A stretch of DNA of 35,797 nucleotides from Flavobacteriaceae bacterium (GCA_013042715.1 JABDPN010000141.1:1-35797), one strand, 5' to 3'; positions 8,000 to 17,446 are shown, numbered from the stretch's first letter. The notes: generated from the letters alone by a model not told the origin. Numbers and translations are program-made.

Positions 8000-9310
8000 T
8001 TGAAATTATTTGACTTCTCTTTAAAATTAAATGGCTTTAAAATTAACGAAGCTAAAGATGCTTTAAAGGCTATTCAATCTATTAGAGAAACTGAATACGA
8101 TAATTATCTTGCTACAAAAAGAGAAGAAATTGTTAACTACCATTTAGCAAATAATTCATTTTACAAATCTTTTGCTAAAAATGCAAACCCTCAAGATTGG
8201 GAAAGTCTACCAGTGATGTATAAAAGTGATTTACAATATCCTTTAGAAAAGCTTTTGTCGTCAAAATTTACTAAATCTAGAGTCTATATAGATAAAACAT
8301 CAGGAGCATCAGGGCAACCTTTTATTTTTGCTAAAGATAAATTTTGTCACGCTTTAACTTGGAGTGTTATTATAGATCGCTTTTCTTGGTTAAACATTAA
8401 TTTTAATCACTCTAAACAAGCACGTTTTTACGGTATACCCAAAGATATAAGAGGGTTTTATAAAGAAAAAATAAAAGATTTTTTGGGTAATAGAAAACGA
8501 TTTAATGTTTTTGATCTAAGTGATCGCGCCTTTGAAGATTGGATTCAGGTATTTAAATCAACACAATTTGAATATATAAATGGCTATACAAGTCCAATCG
8601 TACTTTTCGCTAAATACTTAATGACCAAAAAAATCAAGTTAAATACAATTTGTCCAACACTTAGAGTATGTGTCGTGACATCAGAAATTTTATTTGATAC
8701 AGACAGGTTACTGATGGAAACACAGTTTGGTGTTCCTGTAATAAATGAATATGGAGCTTCGGAATTGGACTTAATAGCATTTGAAAACTCTAAAAAGGAA
8801 TGGATAATAAATAATGAAACCTTATTTGTTGAAGTATTAGACGAAAATGATAACCCTTTACCATATGGTGAAGAAGGTCGTTTGGTTATAACCTCACTTT
8901 ACAATAAAGCTCAAGCATTTATTAGATATGATATTGGAGATATTGGAATCATTTCAAAAGAAAGTACACCTAAAAAAATGTTGTTAAAAAAACTTATAGG
9001 AAGAACAAACGATACTGTAATTCTTCCAAGTGGTAAAAAAGCAGCTGGTTTAACCTTCTATTATATTACAAAGAGCATAATTGAAAGTGACAATCTTGTA
9101 AAAGAATTTGTAATTGAACAACAAAAAAAGGATACATTTAAAATAATTTATGAGAGTGAGAAAATGTTATCTAAAGAGAAAGAAGCTTTTGTAAAAAGTG
9201 AAATGACGGGTTATTTAGAAAAAGGATTGCACATCTTATTTGAAAAACAAGATAAAATACATCGATCTAAAAGTGGAAAACTTAAGCAATTCACATCTTT
9301 AATTAACTAG
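8000..9310 (+). CDS. CapK/PaaK-like adenylate-forming enzyme
   Basis: This 436-residue protein belongs to the phenylacetate-CoA ligase-like (CapK) branch of adenylate-forming enzymes. It contains the nucleotide-binding TSGASGQP, the adenylation motif EYGASE, IRYDIGDIG with the ribose-binding aspartate, GRTNDTVILPSGKK, and a C-terminal SGKLKQF lysine segment. CapK-type proteins are common in capsule and O-antigen loci, but what they activate is mostly unknown; acylation of a sugar or coupling of an amino acid is possible. The start is a TTG at 8000, since no ATG occurs in frame until about residue 75, past the conserved N-terminus. The stop is 3 bp before the GT4 gene, so the two are co-transcribed. 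Confidence 0.82.
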   Translation: MKLFDFSLKLNGFKINEAKDALKAIQSIRETEYDNYLATKREEIVNYHLANNSFYKSFAKNANPQDWESLPVMYKSDLQYPLEKLLSSKFTKSRVYIDKTSGASGQPFIFAKDKFCHALTWSVIIDRFSWLNINFNHSKQARFYGIPKDIRGFYKEKIKDFLGNRKRFNVFDLSDRAFEDWIQVFKSTQFEYINGYTSPIVLFAKYLMTKKIKLNTICPTLRVCVVTSEILFDTDRLLMETQFGVPVINEYGASELDLIAFENSKKEWIINNETLFVEVLDENDNPLPYGEEGRLVITSLYNKAQAFIRYDIGDIGIISKESTPKKMLLKKLIGRTNDTVILPSGKKAAGLTFYYITKSIIESDNLVKEFVIEQQKKDTFKIIYESEKMLSKEKEAFVKSEMTGYLEKGLHILFEKQDKIHRSKSGKLKQFTSLIN

Positions 9311-9313
9311 CTT

Positions 9314-10483
9314 GTGAAAAAGGAAATCCTTATAATAACAAATTACTTTCCCCCTGAAAAAGGTGCAGCCTCTAATCGTATGTTTGTAATGGCAAATTCA
9401 TATTTAAATAACGGTTACAAGGTATTTGTGATTTGTCCATTGCCAAATTATCCTCAAGGTTCAATTTTTAAAGATTATAGAAATAAGTTTTTTTTAAAAG
9501 AAAAAATCAATGGCATTGATATAAAACGATTGTGGGTTTTTGCCAGTAACTCAAGAAGTAAATTTATAAGATTGTTTTCGATGTTATCATTTGGTATATG
9601 CTTATTTGTATTCTTGCTTTTTAATAAAACTCCTAAGAAAGTTATTATTCAATGTTCACCATTACTTGTTGGATTTTTTGCTGTGTTAGCTTCAAAGATT
9701 AAAGGAAAAACAATTATTCTAAATGTATCAGACTTATGGCCTTTGGCGGGTATACAAATGGGGCTTTTCAAAAAGGGGATTTATTTTAATTTACTTGAAA
9801 AAATTGAGAGATATAATTATAAATCGGCTCATTTAATTTTAGGTCAATCTGAAGAAATCTTAGAGCATATTAAGTTATCCTATCCTAAAAAGAACTTCTT
9901 CTTATACAGAAATTTGCCAGATTTTAAACCTCCAAAAGTTTTATCTAAACCTCATTCAGAAGAAATTAAAATTGTTTATGCAGGTTTATTAGGTGTAGCT
10001 CAAGGCGTATTTAATATCTGTAAAGAAATTAAGTTACCAAGCAATGTTACTCTAGATATATATGGTGATGGTCCAGAAAAAGATTGTGTAAAAAATATAA
10101 GCGATAAAAACCCACAGATTCATTTTCATGGTTTAATAGAAAGGGATAAGCTTCATGAAGTTTTAATTCATTACGATTTTGCTTTAGTTCCATTAATTAA
10201 TAGAATTTACGGTTCTGTGCCTTCAAAAATATTTGAATATACTAGTTTGGGGCTTCCAATTATTTATTTTTCTGAAGGAGAAGGAGCTGATTTGATTTCT
10301 AAATATAAACTGGGTTATACAATAAAAGACAACAACTATAAGGCATTAAATAAACTGATTTTAGAACTCGCTTCAGGTGAAAAAAACTGTTTAATTAAAA
10401 ACAGAATTCAAGAAATATCTATGGGAACTTTTAATCTTGAAGTGCAGTTTAAAAAATATCTAGAATTTAGTAACTCGCTTTAA
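9314..10483 (+). CDS. Glycosyltransferase family 4, WbuB-like
   Basis: This 389-residue GT-B fold glycosyltransferase begins ILIITNYFPPEKGAASNRMFVMANSY. Its C-terminal donor-binding half includes VYAGLLGVAQGVFNI and SVPSKIFEYTSLGLPIIYF, the pattern of WbuB-like GT4 enzymes (nucleotide-sugar dependent, retaining). It probably adds a sugar to a lipid-linked oligosaccharide at the cytoplasmic face of the membrane; the sugar is unknown. The start is GTG at 9314. It is coupled to the CapK-like gene (3 bp gap) and overlaps the convergent sugar transferase gene by 4 bp. Confidence 0.88.
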   Translation: MKKEILIITNYFPPEKGAASNRMFVMANSYLNNGYKVFVICPLPNYPQGSIFKDYRNKFFLKEKINGIDIKRLWVFASNSRSKFIRLFSMLSFGICLFVFLLFNKTPKKVIIQCSPLLVGFFAVLASKIKGKTIILNVSDLWPLAGIQMGLFKKGIYFNLLEKIERYNYKSAHLILGQSEEILEHIKLSYPKKNFFLYRNLPDFKPPKVLSKPHSEEIKIVYAGLLGVAQGVFNICKEIKLPSNVTLDIYGDGPEKDCVKNISDKNPQIHFHGLIERDKLHEVLIHYDFALVPLINRIYGSVPSKIFEYTSLGLPIIYFSEGEGADLISKYKLGYTIKDNNYKALNKLILELASGEKNCLIKNRIQEISMGTFNLEVQFKKYLEFSNSL

Positions 10484-11886
10484 TAAGCTTTCTTGTCCCC
10501 TTTTACTAGATTAATAAGGGTTTGAATAATTATTTTAATATCTAAAAAGAGAGTCCAATTTTCAATATAAAAAATATCGTATTTGATTCTATTAACTATA
10601 TCAGAATCGCTTTTAACTTCACCTCTAAAACCATTAATCTGAGCTAGCCCAGTAATTCCTGGTTTAACACTATGTCTGTAAGTGAATTTATATTTATCAA
10701 TCTTTTTAGAGTAATCTGATGTGTAAGCAATCATATGCGGCCTTGGTCCAACAACAGACATATTACCAATAAATGTATTGAAAAATTGGGGTAATTCGTC
10801 TATACTTGTGCGCCTTATAAATTTTCCAATACGAGTTAAACGTTCATCATTTTGTTTAACATGATTTACATCTTTTATGTGTTCTCTTGAAAGTGATCTA
10901 AATTTATAGCATGTAAACTCATTATAGTTTAAGCCATGTCTTTTGTGTTTAAAAAATATTGGTCCTTTTGATTCTAGTTTTATTATGATTCCTAATATTG
11001 GAACTAACCAAGATAAAACAAAAACAATTACAATTAATGAGAACCCAATATCAAAACTTCGCTTTATTATTTGGTTAATTTCGTTGTTTAAAGCTACTTC
11101 TTTTAAAGTTAAAACAGGTGTATAGCTATAAAACTCTGTGTTTAAGCTTTTAGTGAAGTTATCTTCTTTATTTGGTATGAATTTTATATTAACTTTTTTT
11201 AAACTTGCAATTTTTACAAATTGATTAATTTGACTTTCAGTCATTTCGTCTATAGAGCAGTAAATTTCATCTACTTCACTGTGAGTCTCAATAAATTGTA
11301 AAGCATTATTTATTTTATCCTTCTGATTGTTTTCTCTTGATTTATTTACTTCTAAAATAGTATAACCTAAATCTTTTTTAGTTGTAAAAAGTGATCTTAA
11401 TTCATTTGCTCCTCTACCTTCTCCTACAATTACAACACGCCTTAAATTGCCTTTAAAATAGAGTCTTATATGCTTTAACAAATAATAGCTAATAAGTTTA
11501 AAAGCTCCAATTATCGCAAAACAAGACAGTAAATAATTTAGGGTTACAAAAGCACTAATATCTACACTCCTAAATAGTCCAATAAATGCTAAAACTATAA
11601 TAGCAAAGAAAACGAATTGTTTGACTATTAACGAAAAAATTTGAATTGCAGAAGTAAACCTGTATATTTTATAAAACTTTATAAAAGTTGTAGATATTAA
11701 CCAAAAAATAGTTACATAAACTGTAAACACAAGCTGCTTATTGTTTAAATACTCTGAGTAGTAACTAATTAATTCTTTGTTTCTTAAGTCGAAAAAAATT
11801 AAAGAAAGGTAATTAATTGTTATTAAGTCAATAACAATTAAAACTGGTCTCATTAACCACGAATATCTTCCTCTTATATAGTTCAC
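10480..11886 (-). CDS. Polyprenyl-phosphate sugar-1-phosphate transferase (WcaJ/WbaP-like)
   Basis: This 468-residue enzyme fits the polyisoprenyl-phosphate hexose-1-phosphate transferase family, which starts repeat-unit synthesis by placing a sugar phosphate on undecaprenyl phosphate. The N-terminal half has about four or five membrane segments and a Rossmann-like region. The catalytic C-terminal domain has FFKHKRHGLNYNEFTCYKFRS, SIDELPQFFNTFIGNMSVVGPRP and a C-terminal GITGLAQINGFRGE stretch. The start codon is GTG at 11886. It is the last gene of the minus-strand run. A separate WecA-like enzyme in the same run could also start chains, so which one primes this glycan is unclear. Confidence 0.93.
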   Translation of the reverse strand: MNYIRGRYSWLMRPVLIVIDLITINYLSLIFFDLRNKELISYYSEYLNNKQLVFTVYVTIFWLISTTFIKFYKIYRFTSAIQIFSLIVKQFVFFAIIVLAFIGLFRSVDISAFVTLNYLLSCFAIIGAFKLISYYLLKHIRLYFKGNLRRVVIVGEGRGANELRSLFTTKKDLGYTILEVNKSRENNQKDKINNALQFIETHSEVDEIYCSIDEMTESQINQFVKIASLKKVNIKFIPNKEDNFTKSLNTEFYSYTPVLTLKEVALNNEINQIIKRSFDIGFSLIVIVFVLSWLVPILGIIIKLESKGPIFFKHKRHGLNYNEFTCYKFRSLSREHIKDVNHVKQNDERLTRIGKFIRRTSIDELPQFFNTFIGNMSVVGPRPHMIAYTSDYSKKIDKYKFTYRHSVKPGITGLAQINGFRGEVKSDSDIVNRIKYDIFYIENWTLFLDIKIIIQTLINLVKGDKKAY

Positions 11887-11942
11887 AATTAATCTGAAAT
11901 TTAAAACATCTTAATAAGAAGTGTCAATTAAAATGTTTATTA

Positions 11943-11950
11943 CAAATATA
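11943..11950 (-). promoter_or_regulatory. -7 promoter element upstream of the sugar transferase gene
   Basis: On the minus strand this reads TATATTTG, a perfect -7 box, about 56 bp before the GTG at 11886 in the 85-bp gap after the dehydratase gene. No convincing -33 box is present. It may give the priming enzyme its own transcript. Confidence 0.4.
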
Positions 11951-11971
11951 AGCTTAAGTGGGAATTGTTAA

Positions 11972-13939
11972 CTAATTTTTTTGATTCTTATCGTCAAGTA
12001 ATTCGTACTGGGAATTTAAGCTTCTATACTCAGGAACAATCACTTTCATTTGAGTAACCATTTTGTGAGTATTAAACTGCTTTGCATAGTCTACAAGAAT
12101 AGAAATTTCTTCATTTAGTCTATTATAGTCTTCTGCGTCAAGTTGAGCAATCATTATTTTTTGATTGTACGTTGGAAGTGTTTTTGTTTTATCGTTTAGT
12201 AACTCTTCATAAAGTTTTTCTCCAGGGCGAAGCCCAATTATTTCGATATCAATATCCTTATATGGCACAAAACCTGCAAGTTTAATAATTTTAGTTGCTA
12301 AGTCAACTATTTTAACAGCTTTCCCCATATTAAAAATAAATATCTCTCCTCCTTTTCCCATAGACGCAGCTTCAAGTACTAATTGACAAGCTTCTGGAAT
12401 AGTCATAAAATATCTAATAATTTCTGGATGTGTAATTGTTAGTGGGCCACCTTCTTCTATTTGTTTTTTAAATAACGGTACCACAGAACCGTTAGAACCT
12501 AATACGTTACCAAATCTTGTAGTAATGAAGTTTGTTTTAAAATTTGGCGACTGTCTAGTGTGGAAATGCAAAGATTGTACATACATCTCTGCAATTCTTT
12601 TAGAAGCTCCCATTACATTACTTGGGTTTACTGCCTTATCTGTAGATACCATTACAAATTTATCGACATCATATTTTAAAGATATGTCTACAAGGTTTTT
12701 AGAGCCTAGTACATTAACAAGAATAGCTTCAGACGGATTACATTCCATTAAAGGAACATGTTTATATGCGGCTGCATGATAAACAATATTTGGCCTATAG
12801 ATGTTGAATAGTCTTTCTAATTTCTCATAATTTACGACATCAGATATAATGAATTCATAATCAATTTGAGGATAATTTTTTAAAATCTCAGATTGAATTT
12901 GATACAAAGGTGTTTCTGCTTGATCAATTAAAATTATCTTTTTAGGACTGTAATTTGAAATTTGTCTTACTATTTCGCTTCCAATTGAACCAGCCGCTCC
13001 GGTTATAAATATAATTTTTTGATAAAGATCTTTTGCAATTAATTTATTGTCTAATACAATTGGATCGCGTTCTAGCAAATCTTCAATCTGTATATTTTGA
13101 ATTTGTTTAATTAGTGTTTTTTCGTTTTCAATATCAGAAACTAAAGGTGCTCTAAAAACCTTATAATTATATTCCAAACAATCGTCAACAATTTTAAGCC
13201 TATGCTTCTGATTTAATTTATTATCAGAAAGAATTAAAGCCTCTGCACCTCTAGAGCGTAATAATGTAGATATTTTTCTATTTTTAGGAATAATTGGTAA
13301 CCCAAAGATTTGTTTACTCTTTTGCTTCGAATTATTTGTGATAAAGCCAACAATTTTAAAACGTTGTGGTATTTCGTATTGTAATGCTTTTGCAATTGCG
13401 ATAGCATTAGAATCTGAACCGTAGATAAGTGTTTTGGTGATTTTGCCTCCATCTAAAATATTATAGGATGCTTGAAATATTTGTTTCACAAAAACCCTAA
13501 TTAAGAATAATAAGCTGTAGGATACTGTAAAGTATATAAAGAGTTTACCTAATGAAAATAATTTAATTGATGTTATGTAAATATATATTAAATGAGTAAT
13601 GCTTAAAACACCAAAAGTGAAACTTGAGGCAATAAACAACTTAAGGGCATCAATAAAAGTTGAGTGTCTTAAAAGGCCTGCGTAAGTTCTAAATAATAAA
13701 AAGAAAAAAACATTTACCCCTAGTATTATTCCTTCAGAAGGTAATAAATAAAGTGATTCTATTTCAAGTAAGGATATGCTAGATACAACAAATTTTGTAA
13801 TATATATTGCTAAAACACATGTAAAGATATCGAATAAAAGAACTAACCATCTTGGTAGATACCCTAAGTTTGAAAAATCTAATTTTCTTCGACTAGATTC
13901 AAAAATTTGTATTATAGCGTTTCTTAATCTAATACTCAT
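11972..13939 (-). CDS. WbpM/CapD-like membrane-bound UDP-HexNAc 4,6-dehydratase
   Basis: The 655-residue protein has the full-length WbpM/PglF layout. There are four membrane segments within residues 30-155, a first Rossmann-like domain at about 165-290, and a C-terminal SDR domain with TGAAGSIGSE at 313-322. The catalytic triad reads S432-M443-K447, with Met in the usual Tyr position, as is characteristic of WbpM and PglF. The family removes water from UDP-GlcNAc to give the 4-keto-6-deoxy sugar, the precursor of QuiNAc, FucNAc or 4-amino sugars such as bacillosamine. The DegT aminotransferase two genes upstream could use this product. Substrate is inferred from the family. Confidence 0.93.
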   Translation of the reverse strand: MSIRLRNAIIQIFESSRRKLDFSNLGYLPRWLVLLFDIFTCVLAIYITKFVVSSISLLEIESLYLLPSEGIILGVNVFFFLLFRTYAGLLRHSTFIDALKLFIASSFTFGVLSITHLIYIYITSIKLFSLGKLFIYFTVSYSLLFLIRVFVKQIFQASYNILDGGKITKTLIYGSDSNAIAIAKALQYEIPQRFKIVGFITNNSKQKSKQIFGLPIIPKNRKISTLLRSRGAEALILSDNKLNQKHRLKIVDDCLEYNYKVFRAPLVSDIENEKTLIKQIQNIQIEDLLERDPIVLDNKLIAKDLYQKIIFITGAAGSIGSEIVRQISNYSPKKIILIDQAETPLYQIQSEILKNYPQIDYEFIISDVVNYEKLERLFNIYRPNIVYHAAAYKHVPLMECNPSEAILVNVLGSKNLVDISLKYDVDKFVMVSTDKAVNPSNVMGASKRIAEMYVQSLHFHTRQSPNFKTNFITTRFGNVLGSNGSVVPLFKKQIEEGGPLTITHPEIIRYFMTIPEACQLVLEAASMGKGGEIFIFNMGKAVKIVDLATKIIKLAGFVPYKDIDIEIIGLRPGEKLYEELLNDKTKTLPTYNQKIMIAQLDAEDYNRLNEEISILVDYAKQFNTHKMVTQMKVIVPEYRSLNSQYELLDDKNQKN

Positions 13940-14009
13940 GAGTTAAGGTGTTATAAACAAATATCTTAAAAATTTGTTAATTACATGCTTAGTTTTTTTT
14001 TTTTCTACT

Positions 14010-15347
14010 TTATCTTCTTAAGAGTTTTATTTTTAAAAGTATATAAAAGAAATATGTGAAAAACAAATATCCGCACAAATTAGCAAATGAAGATCTTAAA
14101 CTTCCTCTTAGAATTAAAAATTCAAAAGGAATTAATAATAAATAGCTTATTATGAAATAGCTTTTTAAATTATTTCTAAACCAAAATTTAAAGTCTAACC
14201 AAGAATTAACTAATGCTAATAAAAGTACAAAAATAATAATTCCAATAATTCCAAAATTTATATAGCCTTCAGCAAAAAATCCAATAGCTACATTAGAAAA
14301 CCCTTGATATTCAAGATTGTTTGCAAGTAAATAACTGCTCCCTATTGGCTTACTTTCCCAAATGGCTCTGGGTATCCAAAAAAACAATACTCCTATAAGT
14401 TGATCTCCATAAGTGATAATTTTATTCATAATTATATTTACAGAGTTTTGATAAGAGTCAAAATGTAAATCTAGGAACATACCAAAATTAACTGGATTAA
14501 CTAAAACATTGCTGTTGAATCTAAAATGATGCAGATAGGGGAAGACTATCAGGAAACAAATAATAAAAAAAGAAGAGAAGTTGTATTTCTTTAAAAATGG
14601 TTTAATGTATATTAAAAAAAGTGGTAAATAAGTTACTGCAACTCGATATCTTGAAATTCCTGTTGGAAAATTACATATGACAATTAAAAATATTAAAGCT
14701 ATTTCTAAATACGCGTTTTTTAAACCATTTAGTTTATAATATAAAAATAAAATTAAAGGTGCTCCTCTAAATACATTAATAATAGCTATAACTGGTTTTG
14801 AGAAGCTTTGTGATTCATTTAAAAATACCTTTCTATGGAAAACAACTTCAAGATTAAAATCAAAATAAATAAAAAATATAAATGTACAGAGCAAAGAAAA
14901 ACTTAAAATAACTCGATTATTAATATTCTTGTCATCTAGTCTAAAAGGGTTTATGTTTAACTTTTTGTCTTTAAATCTTGTTCTATTTAAATAATGATAG
15001 GAAATATTATATAGTATTATAATTCCTAAAAATAAGCAGTTCCCATACAAAAATTCTAGTGTAGACAATTCACCATTGACACCCATGAAAAAAATAGATT
15101 TTTTATATTGTAATGCTGGTGCTAAGCCAATAAAAAAAAGAAAAAATAGATTTGTAATTCCATGAAGAGAGAAAGGCAAAGATTTATATGAAAAAATTTG
15201 AGTTATTGAAATGATAATAATTAAATAATTCAGAAATAATACTTTAAAATTAAATTGCAATCCATTGTCTAAAAACAAGACAAACCCAAGAAAAATAAAG
15301 GCAACTACTATAAAAAATTGTTTTTTCTTATACATAGAAAATCTCAT
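14010..15347 (-). CDS. Wzy-like O-antigen/oligosaccharide repeat-unit polymerase
   Basis: This is a polytopic membrane protein of about 445 residues with ten to twelve hydrophobic segments and a periplasmic-type loop holding DQLIGVLFFWIPRAIWESKP, a motif of repeat-unit polymerases. The second Wzy candidate at 28262 has a similar FFWVPRKFWPEKP. Wzy proteins join lipid-linked repeat units on the periplasmic side. The ORF track starts at 15377, but that would overlap the aminotransferase by 50 bp. ATGs at 15347 or 15335 (MYKKKQFF) are more likely, and I cannot decide between these two. Sequence is highly divergent, as usual for Wzy, so the call rests on topology, the motif and the context. Confidence 0.8.
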   Translation of the reverse strand: MRFSMYKKKQFFIVVAFIFLGFVLFLDNGLQFNFKVLFLNYLIIIISITQIFSYKSLPFSLHGITNLFFLFFIGLAPALQYKKSIFFMGVNGELSTLEFLYGNCLFLGIIILYNISYHYLNRTRFKDKKLNINPFRLDDKNINNRVILSFSLLCTFIFFIYFDFNLEVVFHRKVFLNESQSFSKPVIAIINVFRGAPLILFLYYKLNGLKNAYLEIALIFLIVICNFPTGISRYRVAVTYLPLFLIYIKPFLKKYNFSSFFIICFLIVFPYLHHFRFNSNVLVNPVNFGMFLDLHFDSYQNSVNIIMNKIITYGDQLIGVLFFWIPRAIWESKPIGSSYLLANNLEYQGFSNVAIGFFAEGYINFGIIGIIIFVLLLALVNSWLDFKFWFRNNLKSYFIISYLLLIPFEFLILRGSLRSSFANLCGYLFFTYFFYILLKIKLLRR

Positions 15348-16464
15348 TAAAAGCTTCTTTAATTCTGATAAGGTCATTATCTTTTAAATTAGAACTGCTA
15401 GGCAAACACAATCCTTGGTTAAATAACTTTTCACACATTCCATTTTTATACATTGGACTAGTTGAAAAAACAGGTTGCATATGCAACGGTTTCCATAGAG
15501 GACGTGATTCTATGTTTTTTGATGCTAATATATTAAAAACTTCTTCTTTTGAAACTTTTGTTAATTCAGAATTAATTGTAATGCAATTCAACCAATAATT
15601 TGAATAAAAATCACTGTTTGGTTCTTTGAATAATTCTACACCTTCAATACTTGCAAATAACTTATTGTAAAAACGATTATTCTTTCGTCTTAAGTTAATA
15701 TGCGCTTCTAATGCTTTTAATTGAGCTCTGCCAATACCCGCACTAATATTGCTCATTCTGTAATTATAACCAATATTTTTATGTTCATAATGAGCTTCGT
15801 TTTCTCTTGCTTGAGTGGCAAAATAGATTGATTGCTTTTTTTGTTTTATTGAATTACAAACTAAAGCACCGCCTCCAGAGGTCGTAATAATCTTATTTCC
15901 ATTAAAAGATAATATCGAGAAATCTCCAAAGGTACCACACTTTCTTCCTTTATAAGATGACCCTAAAGCTTCCGCAGCATCTTCTATTACATTAATATCA
16001 TATTTATTAGCAACAGCTAATATTTTATCGATTTTCGAAGGCATGCCATAAAGATGAACCATGATAATCGCTTTTGGTTTCATTCCCTTTTTTAATCTGT
16101 CTTTAATTGCCTCTTCTAAAGCAATTGGGCAAATGTTCCAAGTTTCTATTTCACTATCTACAAAAATTGGTTTAGCGCCTACATAAACAATTGGATTTGC
16201 AGAAGCACAAAAAGTAAAACTCTGACATATGACTTCGTCGCCAAAACCTATTCCTAATTGAATTAATGCTAAATGTATGGCTGCGGTTCCTGAAGAAAGA
16301 CAAGCAACATTTTTATTTTGATTTAAGTAACTCTCTAAGTCTTTTTCAAATTCAGTAATATTGTTGCCATAAGTAGTGACTTCGTTATTTAACAAAGCGT
16401 CTTTAATGTAGTCTAATTCATTTCCAGACATATGGGAAACTGATAAAGGAATTCTAGTTTTCAT
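15328..16464 (-). CDS. DegT/DnrJ/EryC1 family PLP-dependent sugar aminotransferase
   Basis: This 378-residue protein has the hallmarks of sugar nucleotide aminotransferases: LSSGTAAIHLAL near 57-67, VIEDAAEALGSSYKGRKCGTFGDFSILSFNGNK with the PLP-binding Lys at about 191, and a GGGA loop after it. The family converts a keto-sugar nucleotide to an amino sugar using glutamate as amino donor. With the WbpM-like dehydratase in the same run it could make a UDP-4-amino-4,6-dideoxy-HexNAc, as PglE does in the bacillosamine pathway. No matching PglD-type acetyltransferase is in the window. It overlaps the WecA-like gene by 11 bp and the following wzy-like gene by a few bases. Confidence 0.92.
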   Translation of the reverse strand: MKTRIPLSVSHMSGNELDYIKDALLNNEVTTYGNNITEFEKDLESYLNQNKNVACLSSGTAAIHLALIQLGIGFGDEVICQSFTFCASANPIVYVGAKPIFVDSEIETWNICPIALEEAIKDRLKKGMKPKAIIMVHLYGMPSKIDKILAVANKYDINVIEDAAEALGSSYKGRKCGTFGDFSILSFNGNKIITTSGGGALVCNSIKQKKQSIYFATQARENEAHYEHKNIGYNYRMSNISAGIGRAQLKALEAHINLRRKNNRFYNKLFASIEGVELFKEPNSDFYSNYWLNCITINSELTKVSKEEVFNILASKNIESRPLWKPLHMQPVFSTSPMYKNGMCEKLFNQGLCLPSSSNLKDNDLIRIKEAFNEIFYV

Positions 16465-17446
16465 GTGTCTTGTTAAGTTGTTTAATTAACTTGTATTTTA
16501 TAACTACATAAAGCATTGTGAAAGATATCACAATAAATGTCAGAGCAAGTAATTTATTTATTGTTATTTGCAAAACAATTATCAATAAAACATTTATTAC
16601 CAATTGTAGAACGAAGTAAATAGAGGCTATTTTTAAATGTCCAATTTTAAAATCGTTTACAGCTAATTGATATAAATGTCTTTTATGGGCTTGGAATACA
16701 TCTTCTTTTCTATAGGCTCTTTCAATAATTGTTAATCCTCCATCAAGTAAGTAAACTAAAAAGACTAATAAAACTAGCAGATTTTTGGTATCTAAATATA
16801 GTTTTAAAACAAAATAAATTAACGAAAATCCTATTGCAATACTGCCTATGTCTCCTGCAAAACATATTGCGTTTTTCCTGAAATTGAAAAACCCGAAAAC
16901 TACTATTGCTAATATCAAAACAATCAACAAGTTAGAGTCGGTAAATTGTAAGTAATATTCATTGAGGTATAATAAAGTAGAATAGCTAGCCAAACCATTT
17001 AAAAACGTGATTCCGTTTATTCCATCCATAAAATTATAGATGTTTAAAAACCCAATTGAAAATAGATAAACAATAAGTAAAACAGCCATTTCTAAAGCGC
17101 TTGAAAAGTTAAAAAGTTCTAGACTATAGAAAATTAAGGAGAATGCAATAAAATGAACAATTAATCTAACTTTTGAAGAAAGCATTATTAAATCATCTAC
17201 AAAACTAATAACAGAAACCAAGACAATCCCAGATAAAAAATATAAAAAATTCGCATCGGCATTAAAGAAAAATAAATACAAAAAGACTGAAAAGAAAACT
17301 ACTATACCTCCTCCACGAATGATTGGTGTAGAGTGCGCACTTCTATGATTTGGATCATCTTTTATATTTTTAATTCTTGCGACTTTTATATAAATTGTTT
17401 CTAAAACAAAAAGAGTGCAAAAAATAATTATATGATAAATCATCAT
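16454..17446 (-). CDS. MraY/WecA-like polyprenyl-phosphate HexNAc-1-phosphate transferase
   Basis: This 330-residue membrane protein has around ten hydrophobic segments and the conserved cytoplasmic motifs of the family: RSAHSTPIIRGGG near 35-47, SFVDD at 81-85, NFMDGINGI at 138-146, AGDIGS, and a C-terminal AHKRHLYQL His motif. The family moves a HexNAc-1-phosphate from UDP to undecaprenyl phosphate, starting O-antigen or capsule units. Immediately upstream (12 bp) is a WbuB-like GT4. In E. coli O26 and P. aeruginosa a similar enzyme and GT work beside the FucNAc genes, so an L-FucNAc-1-P or GlcNAc-1-P donor is possible. The donor is inference. Confidence 0.92.
   Translation of the reverse strand: MMIYHIIIFCTLFVLETIYIKVARIKNIKDDPNHRSAHSTPIIRGGGIVVFFSVFLYLFFFNADANFLYFLSGIVLVSVISFVDDLIMLSSKVRLIVHFIAFSLIFYSLELFNFSSALEMAVLLIVYLFSIGFLNIYNFMDGINGITFLNGLASYSTLLYLNEYYLQFTDSNLLIVLILAIVVFGFFNFRKNAICFAGDIGSIAIGFSLIYFVLKLYLDTKNLLVLLVFLVYLLDGGLTIIERAYRKEDVFQAHKRHLYQLAVNDFKIGHLKIASIYFVLQLVINVLLIIVLQITINKLLALTFIVISFTMLYVVIKYKLIKQLNKTHEN

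Noticed and set aside
13958-13965. GATATTTG (minus strand) upstream of the WbpM-like gene as a promoter
   Set aside because: The first base departs from TAnnTTTG and no -33 box is found. It is kept only as a note with the T12 tract.
15348-15377. Longer start (MTLSELKKLL) of the Wzy-like gene at 14010
   Set aside because: It would overlap the aminotransferase's conserved C-terminal coding by 50 bp, and the added residues are charged, unlike a membrane protein's start. ATGs at 15347 or 15335 serve better.
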